Shown here piece by piece: positions 53,941 to 63,774 of a DNA stretch of 64,000 nt. Numbering within the stretch: the first letter of the stretch is position 1; each line of letters begins with the position of its first letter. The stretch comes from Pseudomonadota bacterium (GTDB lineage: Bacteria > Pseudomonadota > Alphaproteobacteria > Acetobacterales > Acetobacteraceae). The stretch lies in contig JAJZSY010000005.1 of assembly GCA_021849425.1 (NCBI GenBank), forward strand, positions 45,437 through 109,436, written 5' to 3'. The notes under the pieces are model-generated. The model was given only the letters and a program-made list of their open reading frames with translations. It did not search any database and had not been told where the DNA came from. Made by a program: the position numbers and the translations under genes.

Positions 53941-55473
53941 ATGGAGATCCGCCCCGCCGAAATCTCCGAGATCCTCAAGAAGCAGATCGCGAGCTTCGAC
54001 ACCGAGACGGATGTGGCCGAGACCGGCCAGGTCCTGTCCGTCGGTGACGGCATCGCGCGCGTGTTCGGCCTGGCCAATGTGATGGCCGGCGAGATGGTCG
54101 AGTTCCCGAACGCCGGCGTTCAGGGCATGGCGCTGAACCTCGAGAACGACAATGTCGGCGTCGTCGTGTTCGGCGACGACAAGGCGATCCGCGAGGGCGA
54201 CACCGTCACCCGGACCCGCCGCATCGTCGACGTGCCGGTTGGCAAGGGGCTGCTCGGCCGCGTGGTTGACGCGCTTGGCAACCCGATCGACGGCAAGGGC
54301 CCGATCGAGGCGACCGAGCGCCGCCTGGTCGAGACCAAGGCGCCGGGCATCATTCCGCGCAAGTCGGTCCATGAGCCGATGCAGACCGGCATCAAGTCGA
54401 TCGACGCGCTGATCCCGATCGGCCGCGGCCAGCGCGAGCTGGTCATCGGCGACCGCCAGACCGGCAAGACCGCGATCATCGTCGACACCTTCATCAACCA
54501 GAAGCCGCTGAACGCGCAGGATGACGAGAGCAAGAAGCTCTACTGCATCTATGTCGCGGTCGGGCAGAAGCGCTCCACCGTGGCGCAGCTGGTGCGGACG
54601 CTGGAGGAAAATGGCGCGATGGAATACTCCATCGTCATCGCCGCGACCGCCTCCGAGCCGGCGCCGATGCAGTTCCTCGCCCCCTATACGGGGTGCGCGA
54701 TGGGCGAGTATTTCCGCGACAACGGGATGCACGCGCTGATCGTGTTCGACGATCTGTCGAAGCAGGCGGTGGCGTATCGCCAGATGTCGCTGCTGCTGCG
54801 CCGCCCGCCGGGACGCGAAGCCTATCCGGGCGACGTGTTCTACCTGCATTCGCGCCTGCTGGAGCGCGCGGCGAAGATGTCCGACGAGTTCGGCGCCGGC
54901 TCGCTGACCGCGCTGCCGGTCATCGAGACCCAGGCGGGCGACATTTCGGCCTATATTCCGACCAACGTGATCTCGATCACCGACGGCCAGATCTTCCTTG
55001 AGACCGAACTGTTCTTCAAGGGCATCCGCCCGGCGGTGAATGTCGGCAACTCGGTCTCGCGCGTCGGCTCCGCCGCGCAGATCAAGGCGATGAAGCAGGT
55101 CGCCGGCAAGATCAAGCTCGACCTCGCGCAGTATCGCGAGATGGCGGCCTTCGCGCAGTTCGCCTCGGATCTCGACGCCTCGACCCAGAAGCTGCTCGCC
55201 CGCGGCGCGCGCCTGACCGAGCTGCTGAAGCAGCCGCAGTTCAAGCCGCTGCCGGTGGAGGAGCAGGTCGTGTCGATCTTCGTCGGCACCCGCGGCTATC
55301 TTGACGAGGTGCCGGTGAACCGCATCGGCGATTTCGAGGCGCAGCTGATCTCGGAGATGAAGGCGCGCTCGCCGGAGATTCTCGACTCGATCCGCAACGA
55401 TCGCGAGATCAAGAAGGAGACCGAGGCGAAGCTCATCGAGTTCGTCAAGTCCTTCGCGTCCAGCTTCGCGTAA
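53941..55473 (+). CDS. atpA: ATP synthase F1 subunit alpha
   Basis: The 510-residue alpha subunit has [16 protein letters not shown] at the N-terminus, P-loop [10 protein letters not shown] near 171, [40 protein letters not shown] and the signature [20 protein letters not shown] (quoted as 20 residues). [18 protein letters not shown] completes it. It forms the non-catalytic sites of the F1 hexamer. It begins 1 base after the atpH stop. Confidence 0.98.
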   Translation: MEIRPAEISEILKKQIASFDTETDVAETGQVLSVGDGIARVFGLANVMAGEMVEFPNAGVQGMALNLENDNVGVVVFGDDKAIREGDTVTRTRRIVDVPVGKGLLGRVVDALGNPIDGKGPIEATERRLVETKAPGIIPRKSVHEPMQTGIKSIDALIPIGRGQRELVIGDRQTGKTAIIVDTFINQKPLNAQDDESKKLYCIYVAVGQKRSTVAQLVRTLEENGAMEYSIVIAATASEPAPMQFLAPYTGCAMGEYFRDNGMHALIVFDDLSKQAVAYRQMSLLLRRPPGREAYPGDVFYLHSRLLERAAKMSDEFGAGSLTALPVIETQAGDISAYIPTNVISITDGQIFLETELFFKGIRPAVNVGNSVSRVGSAAQIKAMKQVAGKIKLDLAQYREMAAFAQFASDLDASTQKLLARGARLTELLKQPQFKPLPVEEQVVSIFVGTRGYLDEVPVNRIGDFEAQLISEMKARSPEILDSIRNDREIKKETEAKLIEFVKSFASSFA

Positions 55474-55489
55474 GGGGCGCTCGGCACAG

Positions 55490-56380
55490 ATGGCCAGCCT
55501 GAAAGCCCTCAGGAACCGGATCTCCAGCGTCAAGTCGACGCAGAAGATCACCAAGGCGATGAAGATGGTCGCCGCCGCCAAGCTGCGCCGCGCCCAGGCG
55601 CAGGCCGAGGCGGCGCGGCCCTACGCCACGAGGATGGCCGCGATGATGGGCGCCCTCGCCGAGGGCGCGGCGGACAACCCCAACGCGCCGGCGCTGCTCG
55701 TCGGCAACGGGGCGGACCGCACGCATCTCATCGTTGTCGTCACCGCCGATCGCGGCCTTGCCGGCCCGTTCAACTCCTCGATCAACCGCGCCGCCCGGGC
55801 GCGGGTGCGCAAGCTCGAGGCGGAGGGCAAGCGGGTCCGTCTGTTCACGGTGGGCCGCAAGGGGCGCGATTTCTTCCGCCGCGACATGCGCGAGAAGATC
55901 ATCGGCGAGGCGAATTTCGTCGGCAAGAAGACGATCGAGTTCGCCGACGCCGAGGCGATCGCGCAGCAGATCGTCGCCGCGTTCGAGGGCGGCGCGTTCG
56001 ATATCTGCACGCTGATGTTCAACCGCTTCGTCTCGGTGATGTCGCAGGTGCCGAGCGAAACGCCGCTGATCCCGGCGAGCGCCGGCCAGGCCGCGAACGA
56101 CAATGCCGGGGCGGGCCAGCACGCCGGCGATTACGAGATCGAGCCGGATGACGGCACGCTGCTCGACCGTCTGCTGCCGCGCAATCTCGCGGTGCAGATC
56201 TACAGCGCGCTGCTCGAATCCGCCGCCGGCGAACAGGGCGCGCGCATGACCGCGATGGACAATGCGACGCGCAATGCGGGCGAGATGATCAACCGTCTCA
56301 CGCTGAACTACAACCGCACCCGTCAGGCGAATATCACCAAGGAACTGATCGAGATCATTTCCGGCGCGGAAGCGCTCTGA
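55490..56380 (+). CDS. atpG: ATP synthase F1 subunit gamma
   Basis: The 296-residue central-stalk subunit starts MASLKALRNRISSVKSTQKI and has KAMKMVAAAKLRRAQ, VTADRGLAGPFNSSINR and, at the C-terminus, MTAMDNATRNAGEMI and LNYNRTRQANITKELIEI. A Gly/Ala/Asn-rich loop around residues 195-220 is typical of alphaproteobacterial gamma subunits. The gene lies between atpA and atpD with short gaps. Confidence 0.98.
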   Translation: MASLKALRNRISSVKSTQKITKAMKMVAAAKLRRAQAQAEAARPYATRMAAMMGALAEGAADNPNAPALLVGNGADRTHLIVVVTADRGLAGPFNSSINRAARARVRKLEAEGKRVRLFTVGRKGRDFFRRDMREKIIGEANFVGKKTIEFADAEAIAQQIVAAFEGGAFDICTLMFNRFVSVMSQVPSETPLIPASAGQAANDNAGAGQHAGDYEIEPDDGTLLDRLLPRNLAVQIYSALLESAAGEQGARMTAMDNATRNAGEMINRLTLNYNRTRQANITKELIEIISGAEAL

Positions 56381-56387
56381 GGTCTAG

Positions 56388-57830
<1,443 letters not shown>

Positions 57831-57834
57831 TCCC

Positions 57835-58248
57835 ATGACCGTCGCGCTCGAAATCATCAGCCCGGAGCGGCTCCTGCTCGCCCGCCCGGTCAGCATGGTG
57901 GTGATCCCCGGCACCGAGGGCGACCTCGGTGTCCTGCCGGGCCATTCGCAGATGATCACCTCGCTGCGCGGCGGCCTGATCGATCTCTACGAGGACGAGA
58001 AGCTGGTCGACCGGTTCTTCGTCTCCGGCGGCTTCGCCCAGATCACCGAGGAACGCTGCACCGTTCTCGCCGACGCGATCGTGAAGCTGGCCGAACTCGA
58101 CCCGCTGAAGGCCGCTGACGAACTCGCGGCGGCCGAGGCGGCCTGGCGCGAGGCCGACGAGGCGGACGAGGCCGGCTGGCGCGCCGCCTCCGACCGGCTG
58201 ATCACCGCGCAGGCGCGGGTCGACGCGCTCGCCGCCCAAAACGCCTGA
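57835..58248 (+). CDS. atpC: ATP synthase F1 subunit epsilon
   Basis: The 137-residue subunit has the beta-sandwich LEIISPERLLLARPVSMVVI, GTEGDLGVLPGHSQMITSLR and FFVSGGFAQITEERCTVLAD, followed by the inhibitory helical hairpin region rich in Ala, Glu and Asp. It starts 4 bases after atpD and ends the operon. F0 genes are not adjacent, as usual in this class. Confidence 0.96.
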   Translation: MTVALEIISPERLLLARPVSMVVIPGTEGDLGVLPGHSQMITSLRGGLIDLYEDEKLVDRFFVSGGFAQITEERCTVLADAIVKLAELDPLKAADELAAAEAAWREADEADEAGWRAASDRLITAQARVDALAAQNA

Positions 58249-58301
58249 TTTCCCGCGCGCCCCGGTTTCCCGCCTGGCGGCGATCGGGTATCCTGTATTC
58301 A

Positions 58302-58334
58302 CGTTCCTGAGACCGGCGCACGGTTTCAGGAACG
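58302..58334 (+). promoter_or_regulatory. Hairpin between atpC and the malonyl-CoA decarboxylase gene
   Basis: A 13-bp stem with one G-U pair (58302-58314 with 58322-58334) and a 7-base loop, not followed by a T-run. TTTCCC-17-TATCCT (58266-58294) is a weak promoter candidate just before it. It may be the 3' end of the atp mRNA or an operator or leader structure of the next gene. Confidence 0.45.
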
Positions 58335-58364
58335 GAAGACACCGACCCGCGCAGGAGTGCCGCG

Positions 58365-59876
58365 ATGCCCGCCACCGCCCCGGTTCCGCACGACCGCCCC
58401 AACCGCTCCTGGCTCGAACGGCTCTGGTCGTCGATCGCCGAACACGGGCGGGTGTTCGTCAATCTTCCCAACGACGATCTTCCCTCGCGCGAGCGCGCCG
58501 AATTGCTGGCGGATGCGCTGCTCGGCGGCCGGGGCGAGGCCTCGGGCGCGGCACTCGCCGCAGCACTGCTCGGCGCGCTGCGCCGGCTCGCCCCGCATGA
58601 CCGGCTGGCCTTCTGCGATTTTCTCGCCACCGGCTTCGAGCCCGATCCCGAACGCCTGCACCGCGCCGCCCGCGCCTATCTCGACACGCCGGACGCCGCC
58701 ACCGCCGCCGCGCTGGCCACCGCCGCCGAGCCGCCGCGGCAGGAATTGCTGCGGCGGATGAACATGGCGCCCGGCGGCACCGGCGCGCTGGTGGACATGC
58801 GGCGGGAAGTGCTGGCCGCGCTGCCGAAGCAGCCGAGCCTCGCGCCGCTCGATTCGGATTTGCGGCATCTGTTCGCCTCGTGGTTCAACCGCGGCTTCCT
58901 CGAACTCCGCCGGATCGACTGGCGCACGCCGGCCTTCGTGCTGGAAAAGCTCATCGCCTATGAGGCGGTGCATGAGATCCAGGGCTGGGACGATCTGCGC
59001 CGCCGCCTCGCGCCGGATCGGCGCTGCTTCGCCTTCTTCCACCCGGCTTTGCCCGACGAGCCGCTGATCTTCGTCGAGGTCGCGCTGGTCAAGGGGCTGG
59101 CGGAAGCGATCGGGCCGCTGCTCGCCCCCGCAGCCGACGACGATGCGGCCGAGCACGCCCAGCAGGACGCCGCATCGCGGGCGAATACCGCGATCTTCTA
59201 TTCGATCTCGAATTGCCAGGAAGGGTTGCGCGGCATTTCATTCGGCAATTTCCTGATCAAGCAGGTCGTCGCCGAGTTGCAGGCGGAACTGCCCAACCTG
59301 CGGAAATTCTCCACCCTGTCGCCGGTTCCGGGCCTGCGCCGGGCGATTCGCGCCGTGCTGGATTCGCCCCCTGCCCCGCTGCTCGCCAGCGAGGAACGCG
59401 AGGCGATCGGCCGCGCGATCGGCGCCGCTCCGATCGGCGATGCCACCGGCGAGGGCGACGCCAATCTGCTGAAATCGGTGCTGGAGGATCGGCCCTGGTG
59501 GACCGATTCCGGCCTTGCGGCGGCGCTGCGCGGACCGCTGCTGCGGCTCGCGGCGCTCTATCTCACCGGCGCCTGGCGCGAAAGCGGCATTCCGGCCGCC
59601 GGCCGCGCCGATCCGGTGGCGCGGTTCCATCTCGGCAACGGCGCGCGGCTCGAACGGATCAACTGGCTCGGCAACACCAGCAGCCGCGGCATTTCGGAAT
59701 CCTTCGGCGTGATGGTGAATTACCTCTACGACCCGGATGCGATCGAGGCGCGCCACGAAGCCTATCTGCGTGACGGCACGGTGGCCCGGGCCACGGCGGT
59801 CGACCAGTTGCTGGCGCCGCCGAGCCAGTCCTGGCTCGCCCGCCGCACCCGCGGCCTGATCGCCGCCGAGGGGTAG
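58365..59876 (+). CDS. Malonyl-CoA decarboxylase
   Basis: The 503-residue protein matches MLYCD-type enzymes, which turn malonyl-CoA into acetyl-CoA and CO2. An N-terminal helical domain (1-190) is followed by the acetyltransferase-like catalytic domain: FHPALPDEPLIFVEVALVKG, FYSISNCQEGLRGISFGNFL (catalytic Ser near 279), KFSTLSPVPGLRRAI and RFHLGNGARLERINWLG with catalytic His422, then SRGISESFGVMVNYLYD. No malonate transporter or malonyl-CoA synthetase (MatB) is next to it, so it probably controls the malonyl-CoA pool rather than malonate use. Start ATG 58365 has GGAG 9 bases upstream. Confidence 0.93.
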   Translation: MPATAPVPHDRPNRSWLERLWSSIAEHGRVFVNLPNDDLPSRERAELLADALLGGRGEASGAALAAALLGALRRLAPHDRLAFCDFLATGFEPDPERLHRAARAYLDTPDAATAAALATAAEPPRQELLRRMNMAPGGTGALVDMRREVLAALPKQPSLAPLDSDLRHLFASWFNRGFLELRRIDWRTPAFVLEKLIAYEAVHEIQGWDDLRRRLAPDRRCFAFFHPALPDEPLIFVEVALVKGLAEAIGPLLAPAADDDAAEHAQQDAASRANTAIFYSISNCQEGLRGISFGNFLIKQVVAELQAELPNLRKFSTLSPVPGLRRAIRAVLDSPPAPLLASEEREAIGRAIGAAPIGDATGEGDANLLKSVLEDRPWWTDSGLAAALRGPLLRLAALYLTGAWRESGIPAAGRADPVARFHLGNGARLERINWLGNTSSRGISESFGVMVNYLYDPDAIEARHEAYLRDGTVARATAVDQLLAPPSQSWLARRTRGLIAAEG

Positions 59877-59945
59877 GGGCGCATCCGGCCGGCCAACCGG
59901 ATGGTGCTCTAGGCGTGGAGCGGCGAAATCGCCTATAGGGAGGCG

Positions 59946-61895
59946 ATGTTCGATACGATGTCCATCGATTTCGCCGCCCTCGATCAGGCCATCGGCCGCG
60001 CGCATGCGCGGCTGTCGGCCGAGCAGCGGGCTGACGGCCACTATGTCTATGAGCTTGAGGCGGACGCGACGATCCCCGCGGAATATGTCCTGCTCGAACA
60101 TTTCCTCGACCGGATCGACCCCGCGCTTGAGGCGCGGATCGGTGTGTTCCTGCGCGGCATCCAGGGAGATTCGCCGCAGAACCCCGGCGGCTGGCCGCTG
60201 TTTCATGACGGGGCGATGGATCTCTCGGCCAGCGTGAAGGCCTATTTCGCGCTGAAGGCGATCGGCGACGACCCCGAGGCGCCGCATATGCGCCGCGCCC
60301 GCGAGGCGATCCTCGCCCGTGGCGGGGCGGCGCGCACCAATGTCTTCACCCGCATCCAGCTCGCTTTGTTCGGCGCCGTGCCCTGGCGGGCCTGCCCGGT
60401 CATGCCGGTCGAGATCATGCTGCTGCCGGACTGGTTTCCGATCACGATCTGGAAGATCAGCTACTGGTCGCGCACCGTCATCGCACCGCTGCTGGTGCTG
60501 CTCACCGAGCGCCCGGTCGCCCGCAACCCGCGCAATGTGCGGATCGACGAGCTGTTCGTCACCCCGCCGGACGAGGTGACCGACTATATTCGCGGCCCCT
60601 ATCGCTCGAACTGGGGCTATCTGTTCAAGGCGATCGATTCGGCGCTGCGCCCGCTGGAGCGGCATTTCCCCGCCCGCTCCCGCAAACGCGCGATCCAGGC
60701 GGCGATCGACTTCATCACCCCGCGCCTGAACGGCGAGGACGGGCTCGGCGCCATCTACCCGGCCATGGCCAACACGGTGATGATGTATCACACGCTCGGC
60801 TACAGCCCCGAGCATCCGGATTACGCGACGGCCTGGGCCTCGGTCCGCAAGCTGGTCACCGACGCGTCCTATCGATTCGAGGGGGCAAGCTACGTGCAGC
60901 CTTGCCTGTCGCCGGTCTGGGACACATCGCTCGCCGCCCACGCGCTGGCCGAGGCCGGCAGCGCCGGCGATGCGGACCTCGCCGCCGCCTGCGACTGGCT
61001 GATCCCCCGCCAGGTTCTCGACGTGAAGGGGGACTGGGCCTATCGCAAGCCGGACGCCCCGCCCGGCGGCTGGGCCTTCCAGTACAACAATGCCCATTAC
61101 CCCGACGTGGACGACACCGCCGTGGTCGGCATGATCCTCGACCGCAACGGCGATCCCGCCCATCGCGAGGCGGTGGAACGCGCCCGGCAGTGGATTCTCG
61201 GCATGCAGAGCCGCTCCGGCGGCTGGGGCGCCTTCGATTCGGACAACGAGTTCCACTACCTGAACCACATTCCCTTCGCCGATCATGGCGCCCTGCTCGA
61301 CCCGCCGACGGCGGATGTCACCGCGCGGTGCGTCTCCTTCCTCGCCCAGCTCGGCCATGAAGAGGACCGCCCGGCGATAGCGCGCGGCGTCGGCTATCTG
61401 CGCCGCGAGCAGGAGAAGGACGGTTCCTGGTTCGGCCGCTGGGGCACCAATTACATCTACGGCACATGGTCCGCGCTCTGCGCGCTGAACGCCGCCGGCG
61501 TGCCGAGGGACGACCCGATGATGGTTCGCGCCGTCGAATGGCTGCTCGCCCGCCAGCGCGCCGATGGCGGCTGGGGCGAGGATTGCGAGTCCTATGCCCA
61601 CGCGAAGCCTGGCGAATATCACGAGAGCCTGCCCTCGCAGACCGCCTGGGCGCTGCTCGGCCTGATGGCCGCCGGCTGCGCGACGCACGAGGCCGTGGCC
61701 CGCGGCATCGCCTGGCTGCAATCGGTGCAGGAGGAGGACGGCTCCTGGACCGAACAGCCTTATAACGCGGTCGGGTTTCCGCGCGTGTTCTACCTGCGCT
61801 ATCATGGCTATCCGCGGTTCTTTCCGCTGATGGCGATGGCGCGGTATCGCAACCTCGCCCGCGGCAACAGCCGGCAGGTGCAGTTCGGATTCTGA
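59946..61895 (+). CDS. shc: Squalene-hopene cyclase
   Basis: The 649-residue prenyltransferase-fold enzyme cyclises squalene to hopene/hopanol for membrane hopanoids. It has the DVDDTA acid motif (residues 387-392), QW repeats (QRADGGWGEDCESY, QEKDGSWFGRWGTNYIYGTW, QEEDGSWTEQPYNAVGFP), the FRLAR-like HYPDVDDTAVVGM region and GFPRVFYLRYHGYPRFFPL near the C-terminus. ATG 59961 (MSIDFAAL) is an alternative start. Hopanoid partner genes (hpnC-hpnE) are not adjacent. Hopanoids stabilise membranes in acid, which fits with the cfa gene in this window. Confidence 0.96.
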   Translation: MFDTMSIDFAALDQAIGRAHARLSAEQRADGHYVYELEADATIPAEYVLLEHFLDRIDPALEARIGVFLRGIQGDSPQNPGGWPLFHDGAMDLSASVKAYFALKAIGDDPEAPHMRRAREAILARGGAARTNVFTRIQLALFGAVPWRACPVMPVEIMLLPDWFPITIWKISYWSRTVIAPLLVLLTERPVARNPRNVRIDELFVTPPDEVTDYIRGPYRSNWGYLFKAIDSALRPLERHFPARSRKRAIQAAIDFITPRLNGEDGLGAIYPAMANTVMMYHTLGYSPEHPDYATAWASVRKLVTDASYRFEGASYVQPCLSPVWDTSLAAHALAEAGSAGDADLAAACDWLIPRQVLDVKGDWAYRKPDAPPGGWAFQYNNAHYPDVDDTAVVGMILDRNGDPAHREAVERARQWILGMQSRSGGWGAFDSDNEFHYLNHIPFADHGALLDPPTADVTARCVSFLAQLGHEEDRPAIARGVGYLRREQEKDGSWFGRWGTNYIYGTWSALCALNAAGVPRDDPMMVRAVEWLLARQRADGGWGEDCESYAHAKPGEYHESLPSQTAWALLGLMAAGCATHEAVARGIAWLQSVQEEDGSWTEQPYNAVGFPRVFYLRYHGYPRFFPLMAMARYRNLARGNSRQVQFGF

Positions 61896-61905
61896 GCTGC
61901 CCGCC

Positions 61906-61965
61906 CGGCGCTTGCCCGCACTGCGCTTGCGCAACCTGCACTTGCCCAACCGGCGCTTGCCCGAC
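61906..61965. repeat. Four 15-bp imperfect tandem repeats after shc
   Basis: Units at 61906, 61921, 61936 and 61951 share the core C-TGC/GGC-G/ACTTGCCC-A/GAC and differ at a few positions. They lie between the shc stop codon and tRNA-Leu(TAA) in non-coding DNA. They are not an obvious terminator. They may be a decayed minisatellite or protein-binding array. Confidence 0.75.
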
Positions 61966-61999
61966 TCAGCGCGGCCGTGGCAGGAGAAGAATTCACCGT

Positions 62000-62082
62000 G
62001 CGGATGTGGCGGAACGGTAGACGTAGCAGACTTAAAATCTGTTGTCCGACAGGACGTGGGGGTTCAAGTCCCCCCATCCGCA
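62000..62082 (+). tRNA. tRNA-Leu (anticodon TAA), probable integration site
   Basis: Acceptor GCGGATG pairs with CATCCGC. The anticodon loop CTTAAAA gives TAA (Leu). A class-II variable arm (TGTCCGACAGGACG) and T-arm GGGGGTTCAAGTCCCCC are present. CCA is encoded at 62083-62085. An integrase gene begins 111 bases downstream, so the 3' half of this tRNA is the likely attachment site. Confidence 0.97.
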
Positions 62083-62085
62083 CCA

Positions 62086-62196
62086 AAATAAGATAATAAA
62101 AACAAGACTTTAGGCCGTTGTCCCAAAATCTTTTGACTTTGGGACTTATTTTATGGGACAATCTCGGGACACTGAGCGATTTCCGGGACAACGACC
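62086..62196 (+). promoter_or_regulatory. att-proximal region with GGGACA repeats before the integrase gene
   Basis: This AT-rich stretch contains an 8-bp inverted repeat (62120-62127 with 62138-62145) and repeated GGGAC words at 62141, 62155, 62166 and 62185, plus an inverted copy at 62119. Such short repeats close to an att site are typical arm-type integrase or excisionase binding sites. The attachment core itself should span the tRNA 3' end. Confidence 0.5.
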
Positions 62197-63180
62197 ATGG
62201 CGACGATCACAAATCGGGACGGCAGATGGCAGGCAAAGGTGCGGCGGCAGGGCTACCCGCCACAGAGCCGGACTTTCATGAGGCAGGCCGATGCCGAAGC
62301 TTGGGCGCGCAAGGTCGAGCGCGACATGGACACCGGGACATGGCGGGACACCAGCGAAGCCGAGAGGGTAACCCTTGGCGAAGGGCTATCACGCTGGCGT
62401 GATGAAGTGCTGCCCGATCTGGCTCCGAGCAGCCAGATCGCTGACGGCAACCGCGTCTCTCTTTTGATGCGCTATCCAATAGCGAAAATATCGCTGGCGC
62501 GGCTCAGGTCGGCTGACCTCGCGGACTTTATTAAAGAGAGACGGGCTGAGGGTGTAGCTGGGAATACCATCCGGCTTGATCTTGCTCAGATCAGCCGGGT
62601 TTTTCGGACGGCGCAGGAATCGTGGTGTATGGAAGGGCTGCCGAATCCTGTTCGGGCTTTGGGTAGAAGCAAACCTCGGGTTTCAGGCGGACGCGAAAGG
62701 CGGCTAGGGCCGGGTGAGGAAAATCGGCTGATTGAGGTCGCCGGGCCTTTTGGGGCTGTCATCCGGTTCGCCTTGGCTACATGCGCCCGGCGCGGGGAGA
62801 TTGCTGATCTGAAATGGACCAATGTGGACTTGACACGCCGGACGATGCGGCTGGTCGATACAAAAAATGGAACAGACAGGACTGTGCCGCTATCGACGGC
62901 GGCTATGGCCGTCCTAGAAAATCTTCCACGGCGGCTAGATGGTCAGGTGTTTGGGCTATCCGACATGCAGATCACAAAGATCATGAGGCGTGTCACAAAA
63001 TCCGCCGGCATCGAAGGTCTGACTTTTCATGATCTTCGGCATGAAGGGATCAGCCGCCTATTTGAACGGACTAGACTGACTGAACGTCAAATCGCGCAGA
63101 TAAGTGGTCATAAAACGGCGCAGATGCTTTGGCGTTATGCACATCTGCGTGCTGGTGATCTTGTTGCAGAGATCGGATAG
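62197..63180 (+). CDS. Tyrosine recombinase/integrase
   Basis: The 327-residue phage-type integrase has an N-terminal arm-binding domain (ITNRDGRWQAKVRRQGYPPQ, RTFMRQADAEAWA), a SAM-like core-binding domain (70-165) and the catalytic domain with Arg198 in ATCARRGEIADLKW, Lys in VDTKNGTDRTVPL, His278 and Arg281 in FHDLRHEG, His305 in GHKTAQM and nucleophile Tyr314 in WRYAHLR. All residues are present, so it should be active. It points away from tRNA-Leu(TAA) and drives integration or excision of the element to the right. GC content falls along the gene compared with the core genome. Confidence 0.95.
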   Translation: MATITNRDGRWQAKVRRQGYPPQSRTFMRQADAEAWARKVERDMDTGTWRDTSEAERVTLGEGLSRWRDEVLPDLAPSSQIADGNRVSLLMRYPIAKISLARLRSADLADFIKERRAEGVAGNTIRLDLAQISRVFRTAQESWCMEGLPNPVRALGRSKPRVSGGRERRLGPGEENRLIEVAGPFGAVIRFALATCARRGEIADLKWTNVDLTRRTMRLVDTKNGTDRTVPLSTAAMAVLENLPRRLDGQVFGLSDMQITKIMRRVTKSAGIEGLTFHDLRHEGISRLFERTRLTERQIAQISGHKTAQMLWRYAHLRAGDLVAEIG

Positions 63181-63228
63181 CCAGATCATGGCTACCTATT
63201 TAGAACATGATGCCACCAATAATAAGAA

Positions 63229-63774
63229 TTACTTGTTCTTAGCAGCCTCCGCGATAAACACGATTTTGCTGGCCGCTAGATGAAGAGCGTAGGCTGCGAT
63301 GTAATCAGGAACGTTCTTCGGCTTTGCACCCTGACCATGGGAAGCGTCGTTGTCCCTGATCTTGGGCAAGCCACTTTGTAGTGTGGCAACTAGCTGGTCG
63401 AAGCTATTATCTAGATAATCAGGCCAAAGCCTATTTCCCTTGGCTACCCTGACAAGATCAGAGATTCGAGCCCCCTTGCTGTATTCCCATCCTTTTTCAT
63501 CAAAAATAGCTTTGAACGTGCTTTCCAAAGCATTGGCGGCCATAGAAACAGCTTGGCGGTATTCTCCCGCCCGATAATGTTGGTGGGCAGATAAGAACTC
63601 CTGCATCGGCCCATCAAAATCTTTGCCAGAAAGCAAAGCCAGCGCAGGTTTAACCACCTCGGCATGGATGAACTGACTATCCACGCGAATAAGATTTCTA
63701 CCCTCGACTTGGTATCCTACTCCAGCCTGTCGAAGCCGGTAGTTTATCTCGTTGATGGCATCCTCGGCGGTGAC
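63229..63774 (-). pseudogene. Abi_C-like (abortive infection) protein, 5' end removed by an insertion sequence
   Basis: The remaining 181 codons run from the IS junction at 63774 to the stop at 63229; a GTG at 63684 could allow a shorter product. The sequence contains INEINYRLRQAGVGYQVEG, RAGEYRQAVSMAANALESTF and LPKIRDNDASHGQGAKP, then YIAAYALHLAASKIVFIAEA. The RN-x-HG-like core (IRDNDASHGQG) followed by an amphipathic helix resembles the Abi_C domain of abortive-infection and STM4504-like proteins. The frame enters the IS and meets a stop at 63792. The gene is AT-richer than the core genome, which fits acquisition on the tRNA-Leu island. Confidence 0.65.

Noticed and set aside
61900..61970. 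15-bp repeats considered as a CRISPR array
   Set aside because: Units are directly adjacent without spacers and imperfect; no cas genes nearby.
61808..62191. Minus-strand frame over tRNA-Leu(TAA) with SAGxA-like repeats
   Set aside because: It runs through a tRNA and the 15-bp repeats and has no homology signal; the repeats are better described at DNA level.
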